Below, in pieces: positions 14,190 through 20,485 of a DNA stretch of 46,414 bases. The stretch's first letter is position 1; each line of letters starts with the position of its first letter. This DNA is from a virus, in IMG/VR virus record IMGVR_UViG_3300048997_000259, positions 1 to 46,414 of that record, one strand, 5' to 3'. The notes beneath the pieces were generated by a model. That model did not search any database, was not told the DNA's origin, and saw only the letters and a list, made by a program, of their open reading frames with translations. The translations under genes and the position numbers were made by a program.

Positions 14190-15551
14190 ATGAAGATTAA
14201 AAAGAATTTACGTGCGGGCGAGCGCAAATCAATGGCGCGTTTTCGCCAGCATTTCGGGGGGCCGCGCTTGATGGCTGCACTTGCCTATCGTGCGCTGAGC
14301 CTCATTGCGCCGGTCGCTGTGCTGGCCCTTCTTGGGCTGGGTGTAGCGCACTTCGCCGGTAACCACGGGTTGATGATGGCAGCGGTTGGCGGTGGCGTCG
14401 GCACAAAATTTCTCGAAGTAATGGATTTCGAGGAAGCGGTGGCGGCCTCGGCGCAAGACCGCGCCAGTCAGATGGGTAATTTTGAGGAGCGTCTGGCCGG
14501 TTTCATGAAGGGCTTCATGAACTGGAGGCCCTCAAAGCGCCTGGCGTTCCTTGAAGAAGCTGGCGCTGAGACCATCAGTGATTTTCTGGTGCTGTTCTCA
14601 AACGTCATCGACCGGATGCTGTTGCCAAAGTACAAAATGCAAACTCCGGACTATCGCAACTATGTGAAGATCGGGTCCAGTCGTGACTTCCGCAAGTCTC
14701 AAGGAATCGGGACCTGGGGACTGCGCGGTGCTTTTGACTCCCGCACTTTGCGCGGTGAGTACAAAGAGCGGGTGTTGAACGACGGCAAGGTTGAGATTCA
14801 GGTGGTTCCATTCGGCAATCGCTTCTCGATTGGTATGGAGAACTTCATCAACGATGATTTGGGCGCGCTCGCTGGCGTGGCCGATGATTTCGTGCAAGCG
14901 GCGCTGGCCACGGAATTGCGTGAAGGCTCGAAGCTGATCGCTGGGGCTGGCGGACCGAATGCTGCCTTATTCGGTAATGCAGTCGTGCACCCGATCGATG
15001 CCACTGTCATCGATAACACGGACATCCTCGATTACTCACTCGACAATCTGGGAACCGTGATCACGCGGCTTTCGAGCCAAGTGGACGCTGATGGCAATCC
15101 CATTCTGGTTTCGAAGTTCCACGTGGTCTATCCGCCGGCGCTCGAAATTCCTGTACTCAAGTCGCTCAGTCCGCAACAGCTGATCGCGGTGGGTTTTGGG
15201 AATTCGGCTGCTGTCACTACGTCCGAGAACGTGATCGGAAAGAACTTCTCGATCACACCTCACAAAAACGCTTGGCTGCCGATCCTCGACAAATCAGGGA
15301 ACGCAGACAAGACCTGGTACGTCTTTGCCGATCCTACGGCGGACGGACCGGCGGTGCAGCTGAACTTCCTGCGCGGGCGCGAGACTCCGGAAGTGCTGAT
15401 GAAGGCTTCAAACAAAGTGGCCTTGGGCGGCGCTGCGGTTTCGGCGATGGAAGGCGACATCGAGACTGACAAAGTCGTGTTCCGTGGTCGTCACATCATG
15501 GGCGGTGCGGCGGTCGATCCCCGCTTCGCTTATGTGAACGTCGGCGCGTAA
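14190..15551 (+). CDS. Major capsid protein
   Basis: 453 aa from ATG 14190 with CAGGAG upstream. From about residue 70 it reads as an HK97-fold coat: MDFEEAVAASAQDRAS, LPKYKMQTPDYRNYVKIG, FGNRFSIGMENFINDD, VVYPPALEIPVLKSL, then a beta-rich end RGRHIMGGAAVDPRFAYVNV. The first ~65 residues are odd: basic, then a hydrophobic segment (LIAPVAVLALLGLGVAHFAG). This may be a cleavable N-terminal arm (delta-like) removed by the maturation protease. Placement after protease and cement genes is standard. Confidence 0.85.
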   Translation: MKIKKNLRAGERKSMARFRQHFGGPRLMAALAYRALSLIAPVAVLALLGLGVAHFAGNHGLMMAAVGGGVGTKFLEVMDFEEAVAASAQDRASQMGNFEERLAGFMKGFMNWRPSKRLAFLEEAGAETISDFLVLFSNVIDRMLLPKYKMQTPDYRNYVKIGSSRDFRKSQGIGTWGLRGAFDSRTLRGEYKERVLNDGKVEIQVVPFGNRFSIGMENFINDDLGALAGVADDFVQAALATELREGSKLIAGAGGPNAALFGNAVVHPIDATVIDNTDILDYSLDNLGTVITRLSSQVDADGNPILVSKFHVVYPPALEIPVLKSLSPQQLIAVGFGNSAAVTTSENVIGKNFSITPHKNAWLPILDKSGNADKTWYVFADPTADGPAVQLNFLRGRETPEVLMKASNKVALGGAAVSAMEGDIETDKVVFRGRHIMGGAAVDPRFAYVNVGA

Positions 15552-15584
15552 CTCCGTCGAACGTAATTCCGTCGAACCTGGCGG

Positions 15585-15633
15585 CAGGGCGAGATTCCTA
15601 AACCCTTAAGAGAGTCTCGCCCTGGGACTTTTT
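15585..15633 (+). terminator. Rho-independent terminator after coat gene
   Basis: CAGGGCGAGA (15585-15594) and TCTCGCCCTG (15615-15624) form a perfect 10-bp stem with a 20-base loop, followed by a T-run at 15629-15633. Typical transcript end after the abundant coat gene. Confidence 0.8.
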
Positions 15634-15642
15634 GATATCACC

Positions 15643-15816
15643 ATGCACTGCATCTGCACCCATTCACCGGAAGCGCATGGCGAAAACGGGTGCAGGCTGT
15701 GCCCTTGCTTCAAGTACAGGCCATGTGTGGCGGATTCTCTGGCTGAATACGATTCCGAAGTTTCCGCCAAGCTGAGCTTGCACCGCATGCCCATGGCTTC
15801 GCCGTACGTGCAGTAA
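15643..15816 (+). CDS. Small Cys-rich protein
   Basis: 57 aa, MHCICTHSPEAHGENGC then RLCPCFKYRPC: seven cysteines and several histidines in the first 33 residues, suggesting a zinc knuckle. The rest is polar. It starts 10 bases beyond the coat terminator, so it may have its own promoter or depend on read-through. No family recognised. Confidence 0.5.
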   Translation: MHCICTHSPEAHGENGCRLCPCFKYRPCVADSLAEYDSEVSAKLSLHRMPMASPYVQ

Positions 15817-15829
15817 AAAGGACTTCAAA

Positions 15830-16072
15830 ATGAAATTCCCGATCACCAGTACAGGCTATCCATTCGCGAAGATCGGACACATGCGCGGTGACAGGATGCC
15901 GCGCATTGCGTGTCTTGTGTTTCGTTGGTGCTGGAAGGGCGATACCCGCATTCGCCTGACATTCAACCTGACTTTTTGGCGTAAAAGCGCTGTCCCGTTT
16001 TTCTCTGTGTCCTATCGTGCAGGTTCAGTAATTTGCGCGAGGAAGTGTTCGCAGTTAGGACATGCCGTTTAA
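15830..16072 (+). CDS. Small basic hypothetical protein
   Basis: 80 aa starting MKFPITSTGYPFAKIGHMRG, with AAAAGGA upstream of the ATG. Basic and beta-rich, with four cysteines. It fits the gap between the Cys-rich peptide and the connector gene. Function unknown. Confidence 0.5.
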   Translation: MKFPITSTGYPFAKIGHMRGDRMPRIACLVFRWCWKGDTRIRLTFNLTFWRKSAVPFFSVSYRAGSVICARKCSQLGHAV

Positions 16073-16080
16073 CTGAGCAT

Positions 16081-16461
16081 ATGAGCGACCTGAGCGATAG
16101 CGATAAAGTTCGCGTGCTGATCGGCGACTATCAGCAAACGCCGGCAACGTTTTCGGATGACGAGATCGGCGTTTTTTTGGACGTGACAGGCGGTAGCTTG
16201 TTCCTCGCCGCGGCGGTTGGTCTCGACACCATGGCGGCGAAGCAGGATGTCACGCCAGTCGAGTTCTCGATCGGTAAGTACCAGCAATCGACGGGAAGGA
16301 CGCAGATCCGCCAGCTCACCCAGCAAGCCGAGGCGTTTCGCCAGTTGGAGTACAACACCCCGGCTTATGCGGTGATTGAGACCGACAATTCCTCGTTCGC
16401 GCGGCTGGAAATTATCCGCAACCGCATTCTGCGGAGCTTGGGTTTCGTGGGTTGTGACTAA
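16081..16461 (+). CDS. Head-tail connector (gp6-like adaptor)
   Basis: 126 aa from ATG 16081 (MSDLSDSDKVRVLIGD), chosen over an upstream start because it lies just after the previous stop. The N-terminal LIGDYQQTPATFSDDEIGVFL is the characteristic helix-turn of phage head-tail adaptor proteins (HK97 gp6 / SPP1 gp15-like), followed by an all-helical repeat region. The adaptor forms a ring beneath the portal. Confidence 0.75.
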   Translation: MSDLSDSDKVRVLIGDYQQTPATFSDDEIGVFLDVTGGSLFLAAAVGLDTMAAKQDVTPVEFSIGKYQQSTGRTQIRQLTQQAEAFRQLEYNTPAYAVIETDNSSFARLEIIRNRILRSLGFVGCD

Positions 16462-16463
16462 GT

Positions 16464-16943
16464 ATGAGCGCCGCGCCTCCATTTACTTTCACCGGAGATC
16501 GCTTCGATCTTCTGATGAATATGCGGTGCTCGGTGTGGAAGAAGTCAACGACGGGCACTACCGGCTACGGGCAGCCGATCGAAGAATTCGTTCAGCTAAA
16601 TGGAGTTTTACATTTGCTGACTGGAGATCAGTCGGTCACTGACGAAATTCCTTGTTTTGTCGAGCAGACTAGCGGCAAAGAATTAAACGTGCCGCCGGCG
16701 CCGACTTCAGAGACTTCGACCGGGATTAAGACTTACACCATTCTTATGCGTCCGCTTTCGGTGGATGAACCGCCGGTGCCACTGAACAAGAACCATTGGT
16801 TGCAAATTAAAAAACCTGGCGATCCAACGCTTGACCCGAACGACAAGAATTCGGGTGCGGTGATGTTTGACGTGACCGACGTGGATGATCCCGGATTGAT
16901 TGGGCATCACTACGAGGTTGCGGCCACAGTGCTGGTGCCGTAA
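16464..16943 (+). CDS. Probable head-closure / stopper protein
   Basis: 159 aa, beta-rich, with CSVWKKSTTGTTGYGQP, TDEIPCFVEQTSGKE, LQIKKPGDPTLDPND and a C-terminal HHYEVAATVLVP strand. The size, position between adaptor and gp10-like gene, and an OB-like beta-barrel look fit a stopper that seals DNA in the head. Identity is inferred from gene order. Confidence 0.6.
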   Translation: MSAAPPFTFTGDRFDLLMNMRCSVWKKSTTGTTGYGQPIEEFVQLNGVLHLLTGDQSVTDEIPCFVEQTSGKELNVPPAPTSETSTGIKTYTILMRPLSVDEPPVPLNKNHWLQIKKPGDPTLDPNDKNSGAVMFDVTDVDDPGLIGHHYEVAATVLVP

Positions 16944-17368
16944 TGCCGATTGAATTCCGTTCTCGGATACCCGCAGCAAATGCGCTGGCAAGACAGGCCA
17001 TCAGCGAAGCGATTACTGAAACTTTCGAGCTGGACATTAAACCAGCAGCGGTTGAGCATTCCCCGGTCACGGAGCAAGGTTACGCGCACAATTTAGAACT
17101 CCTGGCTGAGCACAAGTTGGGCGGGCGTAGGGCCAGCGGTACCGGAACAAATCGGAGATCGATAGATTACGAAGTCGAGATTCGGCCAGACGGCGTTTAC
17201 GTAAAGCTTTTCACGCAATCGGGTTATGGCGGATACCTCGAACTCGGCACATTCAAGATGCCTGCTCAGCCGTATCTATGGCCAGCGTTTATCGAGTTCA
17301 TAGAGAAAGTCGCGGTGAGAGCCAAAGAGAAGATCGACGCTGCTGGAGCAGTCGGAGGTAAATCGTGA
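16943..17368 (+). CDS. HK97 gp10-like tail completion protein
   Basis: 141 aa; its ATG overlaps the previous stop. The diagnostic segment is VKLFTQSGYGGYLELGTFKM followed by PAQPYLWPAF, the conserved end of HK97-gp10 family proteins that link head closure to the tail. The N-terminal helix and basic loop (LGGRRASGTGTNRRS) are normal. Its stop overlaps the next small gene. Confidence 0.85.
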   Translation: MPIEFRSRIPAANALARQAISEAITETFELDIKPAAVEHSPVTEQGYAHNLELLAEHKLGGRRASGTGTNRRSIDYEVEIRPDGVYVKLFTQSGYGGYLELGTFKMPAQPYLWPAFIEFIEKVAVRAKEKIDAAGAVGGKS

Positions 17369-17544
17369 TTCGCTACATCGTTGAAAAAGAAGTATGGGCG
17401 AATTCTATCGAAGAGGCGATTAAGAAGGCGGATGATACCGAAGCCAAAGTTGTCGGAGTATCGAGTGATCCCACTCAGCGACGAATTAATGTGCATCCCG
17501 CTGGTCTTTTGCCGAGTTCGAGCCGAACGATAAACCGTGATTGA
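17365..17544 (+). CDS. Small protein related to the 34479-34664 gene product
   Basis: 59 aa from GTG 17365, overlapping genes on both sides. The first 30 residues (RYIVEKEVWANSIEEAIKKA) align by eye with the other small protein in this genome (TYIVQKKVVADSVQEALTKE): same beta-strand then helix. This looks like a paralogous pair; small proteins starting with YIVxKxVxAxSxxEA are widespread in phages, function unknown to me. Confidence 0.6.
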   Translation: MIRYIVEKEVWANSIEEAIKKADDTEAKVVGVSSDPTQRRINVHPAGLLPSSSRTINRD

Positions 17545-18040
17545 CACCAATCTTTTGGTCCGGAAGTGGCTGCTCACCCCAGAGCTGGACATTGAAGGGC
17601 AAACCGTTGAAAACCAGGTCCCGATTGTGCTGGCCAGCCACTTTACGGCGGTAGCTGTGCCGCCGAATGACACGCCGAACCGGGTTTATGGTGGCCATCT
17701 TGTGCCAGGCTTTGACCCGCAATTTGGTCCTGGCCTGGTGGTCAGAGTAGGCAGCGGTGCAAGCGCAGGGACCGGAGGAGGCAGCTCCCGTTCTGAGGTT
17801 CCAATTCGTGAGCCGCGTGTTTACCTGACATCGTGGGCGGATAAAAACCAGTTCGACATCGCCCGCGAGCTGTACGGTGCAGCCTACGACTGGATGCAGC
17901 GCCGCAACAATATCGACTTAGGGGAGTTCGGTTTTATTTTCAGTTGCCTTGAACAAGTGGAAGGCCAGGACATCGACGATCCACACACCGGTTTTGCCAC
18001 AGTGATGGGTATTTGGAAAGTAATGATCCCCGAAAGCTGA
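17537..18040 (+). CDS. Probable tail terminator protein
   Basis: 167 aa from GTG 17537, overlapping the preceding gene. Motifs such as ELDIEGQTVENQVPIVLAS, REPRVYLTSWADKNQFD and RELYGAAYDWMQRRN resemble tail-terminator/neck proteins, with alternate strands and helices and a Gly/Ser-rich loop. It caps the tail tube and joins it to the head. The call depends mainly on its place just before the tail tube gene. Confidence 0.6.
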   Translation: MIDTNLLVRKWLLTPELDIEGQTVENQVPIVLASHFTAVAVPPNDTPNRVYGGHLVPGFDPQFGPGLVVRVGSGASAGTGGGSSRSEVPIREPRVYLTSWADKNQFDIARELYGAAYDWMQRRNNIDLGEFGFIFSCLEQVEGQDIDDPHTGFATVMGIWKVMIPES

Positions 18041-18097
18041 AACGATTCGTAGCACCAATTTTGATTCAAGTTCGAAACCATAGGAGGAATTTCCGCA

Positions 18098-18652
18098 ATG
18101 CCGCAAAATTCAAAGGAAGTTACTATCGGCGCTTCGCTGCTCTTTATCGCACCCGAAACGGTGGCAATACCGTCGCTGACTGGCAATCCCGACTCTGACT
18201 TTGTCGCTTTCGACACGCCTGGTTACACCGAGAAAGGTGTCGAGGTTGACCATACCACTACTGACCACGAAGTGCGGGCAGATGAAGAGTCTAATCCCAT
18301 TGACGTGATCATCGACAAGGAAACCAACGGCATCAATGTACAGTTTTTGCAGACCAACATGAAAAACCTGTACTACTCGCTTGCCGGTGGGACGATGCCG
18401 GATGCTGACACCATCACTTTTGGCGGAAAGCAACGCCCGGACAATTTCCGCATTGGGGTTGTTGGTCCGTCCACGCGGGCAGGTTTTCGGCGTTTTATCC
18501 TGCTTTATCGGGTGTACGCAAAGACTGCCCTTAAGTACAGCTTCCAGCGGTCCAAGGAGTCGCTCTACCAGGTCAATTTCATTGCCCTTGCCGATTCGAC
18601 CCAGCCAGTAGGCTCGCGCACTGGGATATACAAAGACTTCGCCGTTGTGTAG
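18098..18652 (+). CDS. Major tail tube protein
   Basis: 184 aa preceded by AGGAGG. Beta-rich with FDTPGYTEKGVEVDHTTTDH, INVQFLQTNMKNLYYSL and the C-terminal YRVYAKTALKYSFQRSK then VNFIALAD, matching the two-sheet tube fold of siphovirus tail proteins. Upstream and downstream spacers have strong ribosome-binding sites, suggesting high expression. Confidence 0.75.
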   Translation: MPQNSKEVTIGASLLFIAPETVAIPSLTGNPDSDFVAFDTPGYTEKGVEVDHTTTDHEVRADEESNPIDVIIDKETNGINVQFLQTNMKNLYYSLAGGTMPDADTITFGGKQRPDNFRIGVVGPSTRAGFRRFILLYRVYAKTALKYSFQRSKESLYQVNFIALADSTQPVGSRTGIYKDFAVV

Positions 18653-18711
18653 TGGCAGCCTTCTAATTTTCGAACCAAAATTCTCAACACAATTTCTAAG
18701 GAGAAATTCTC

Positions 18712-19494
18712 ATGGGTATGCTCAATAATTCCGAGCTGACGATCATCCTCGACAAGCTGGCGCGCTTTGCCACCGAGTCGGTGGGCGATCCCGAGTTCGA
18801 CAACGCTTTCAATGCGGGAATGGAAAAAGCTTCAGGCGATGTGCTTTCAGGTGCAGGCGCGCTCGATGCTTACATCTTGACCTTGAACGATGTGGACATC
18901 GAGGCCGATTTACTTCCTGCGGCGCGCGATCTCGACGAAACTCATCCCACGCCAGCGGATGGCTTCCTGCTGCAAATCACCGGCGTCACTGCCATGATTA
19001 GGGCGATCGACACCCACTACAAGCGCAACGGCTTCAAGGGCGTCGATGATTACCTCACCCAGCAGAACGCGGTCACTCCTACGCTGCGGGCTCACGGCCA
19101 CTTCAAGAAGTATTTGAAGACCATCAGCGCCAAAAACAGCTTCATTCCGAATGATCTGGTGCTTGCAACCTTCACCGAGACTGGAGCCGCGGCTGGGACC
19201 TACGCCCACCTGGCGTCGATCTCGCCCACGCTGTATGCGGGCGCAAAGCTGGTGATCAAGAACGTTACCGCCTTGACCACTTCGGCAGTTGTCACCGTCA
19301 CCGCCAAGAAACTGGACGGCACGACCGCAACCCTCACGGCCACGCTTGCGACCCACACCATCGGCCACGAGACGGATCTGTCGGACGCGACCAAGAGCTT
19401 CATTGACGTGACCGCGATCTCGATCACTACCGGGACCGCGACCGACGAATTTGAAGTTGTCGCAAAAACCGACCGCGACATTTCGGCGGCCTAA
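18712..19494 (+). CDS. Hypothetical tail-module protein
   Basis: 260 aa with TAAGGAGA upstream. The N-terminal half is helical (LTIILDKLARFATESVGD). The C-terminal third is a Thr/Ala-rich beta domain (VVTVTAKKLDGTTATLTATL). It lies between the tail tube gene and the chaperones and ends at a strong terminator, so it may be an abundant tail component, perhaps a second tube or tube-decorating protein. Family not recognised. Confidence 0.65.
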   Translation: MGMLNNSELTIILDKLARFATESVGDPEFDNAFNAGMEKASGDVLSGAGALDAYILTLNDVDIEADLLPAARDLDETHPTPADGFLLQITGVTAMIRAIDTHYKRNGFKGVDDYLTQQNAVTPTLRAHGHFKKYLKTISAKNSFIPNDLVLATFTETGAAAGTYAHLASISPTLYAGAKLVIKNVTALTTSAVVTVTAKKLDGTTATLTATLATHTIGHETDLSDATKSFIDVTAISITTGTATDEFEVVAKTDRDISAA

Positions 19495-19544
19495 GTTCGG
19501 TTTCCGTTCCGTCTCTTGTCGCACCAGGTTTCTCTTCTTCCCAA

Positions 19545-19609
19545 CGCGGCTGGGCTTTGAGCTTTGTCTTTACGCAGCAAGGTGAAGCTCAGCCGCGCCT
19601 TTTTGTTTC
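19545..19609 (+). terminator. Strong terminator before tail chaperone genes
   Basis: CGCGGCTGGGCTT (19545-19557) pairs with AAGCTCAGCCGCG (19585-19597), one G-T pair allowed, followed by a T-rich run to 19609. A clear rho-independent structure separating abundant tube genes from low-level chaperones. Confidence 0.8.
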
Positions 19610-19622
19610 TGGAGGTATTTGA

Positions 19623-20087
19623 ATGTCTCAAATTACTGATGCTCTCAAAGAAGCGCCGCGCTCGGGTTCTGATGTTTTATTGAAAGAACTGAAGCTGAAG
19701 TTTGGCGACAAAGAGTATGTCGTTCCGGTGCTGCGAATGCGCGCCGCGGAGAAATGGCGCGCGGAATATTTCGCTAAAACCAAGGAAGTTTCGGACTCGA
19801 TGCCGGAGAAGTTCGACAAGGAAAACGATCCGCGAGAGTTGTCGAAGGCAATCGGGCGCGGGCTGATGGGCGCTCTGCTTCAATTTCCCAACCAGATTCC
19901 TGAGCTGGTGTTTTCCTACGCGCCTTCGCTTCCCAAAGAAGAAGTCCTCGACGCCGCTTACGATCAGGACTTCGCTCGCGCTTACAAGCAGATTTGGGAG
20001 GTAGCTTTCGCGCCTTTTTTAGGCTCACTACAGATGGTGATCGAGATGCAGAGGTCGCAGGTTTCTCGCTCGACTCCGATCCACTGA
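19623..20087 (+). CDS. Tail assembly chaperone (gpG-like)
   Basis: 154 aa from ATG 19623, with GGAGG upstream. A helical protein starting MSQITDALKEAPRSG, containing KLKFGDKEYVVPVLRMRAAEKW, as in tail chaperones that coat the tape measure. It ends shortly after a slippery site from which a fraction of ribosomes continue into the overlapping frame (next entry). It ends 12 codons past the terminase-size cutoff normal for gpG (lambda 140 aa). Confidence 0.8.
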   Translation: MSQITDALKEAPRSGSDVLLKELKLKFGDKEYVVPVLRMRAAEKWRAEYFAKTKEVSDSMPEKFDKENDPRELSKAIGRGLMGALLQFPNQIPELVFSYAPSLPKEEVLDAAYDQDFARAYKQIWEVAFAPFLGSLQMVIEMQRSQVSRSTPIH

Positions 20088-20329
20088 TCCGCAAGTTTGA
20101 GCTTGCGCTCCGTTACTGGGGAACGACGCCTGAATACCTTCTCGAAAACTGGACGGATGAGCAGTTTGAGCGCTTCTGGAATGGCTTCAATGAGAACCGG
20201 GCGGCTGAAAGTAGCGTACTGACCGAGATCCACGGCGGTGCGGCTGCGAGTGACAATGCTGCGCGCGCGCGTTCGAAGCCGGTGAGCGACGTTGAGATGT
20301 TTCAGCAAATGGGCATCGGGAGCGCGTAG
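19623..20329 (+). CDS. Frameshifted tail assembly chaperone fusion (gpGT-like)
   Basis: A -1 shift at 20015-20021 joins the upstream frame (133 codons) to the frame that stops at 20329, giving about 235 aa. The T part reads FFRLTTDGDRD, then LIRKFELALRYWGTTPEYLL and DEQFERFWNGF, with a C-terminal tail typical of GT extensions. The overlap, slip site and position before the tape measure match the lambda G/GT arrangement. The T part alone starts with no ribosome-binding site, which supports the fusion. Confidence 0.8.
20015..20021 (+). promoter_or_regulatory. Programmed -1 ribosomal frameshift site T TTT TTA
   Basis: Reading frame of the chaperone places the heptamer as T-TTT-TTA, an X-XXY-YYZ slippery sequence. 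The upstream gene ends 66 bases later and the second frame is open across the site. Frame arithmetic gives -1, as expected for siphovirus tail chaperones. Confidence 0.85.
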
Positions 20330-20484
20330 TGGCAGCAGAATGCACGATCTATTTTGACTTCGAAATTGTGTGCGAGGTCGAGGATTTAATTACGCTAAGG
20401 CGTCAAGTGCTGGTTTTAATGCGCTTCCACAATGACAAAGGATGGTCATACGAAAGCTTGATGATCGTCACGGAAGAAAACTGA
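20329..20484 (+). CDS. Small hypothetical protein before tape measure
   Basis: 51 aa from a GTG overlapping the GT stop (TAGTG); the stop is one base before the tape measure ATG. It reads VAAECTIYFDFEIVCEVED then a helix. Coupling on both sides supports it. No function recognised. Confidence 0.5.
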   Translation: MAAECTIYFDFEIVCEVEDLITLRRQVLVLMRFHNDKGWSYESLMIVTEEN

Positions 20485-20485
20485 A

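Noticed and set aside
18910-19524. 204-aa minus-strand frame inside the 260-aa tail gene
   Set aside because: Composition is Gly/Arg-rich antisense shadow; the plus-strand gene has a strong ribosome-binding site and terminator.
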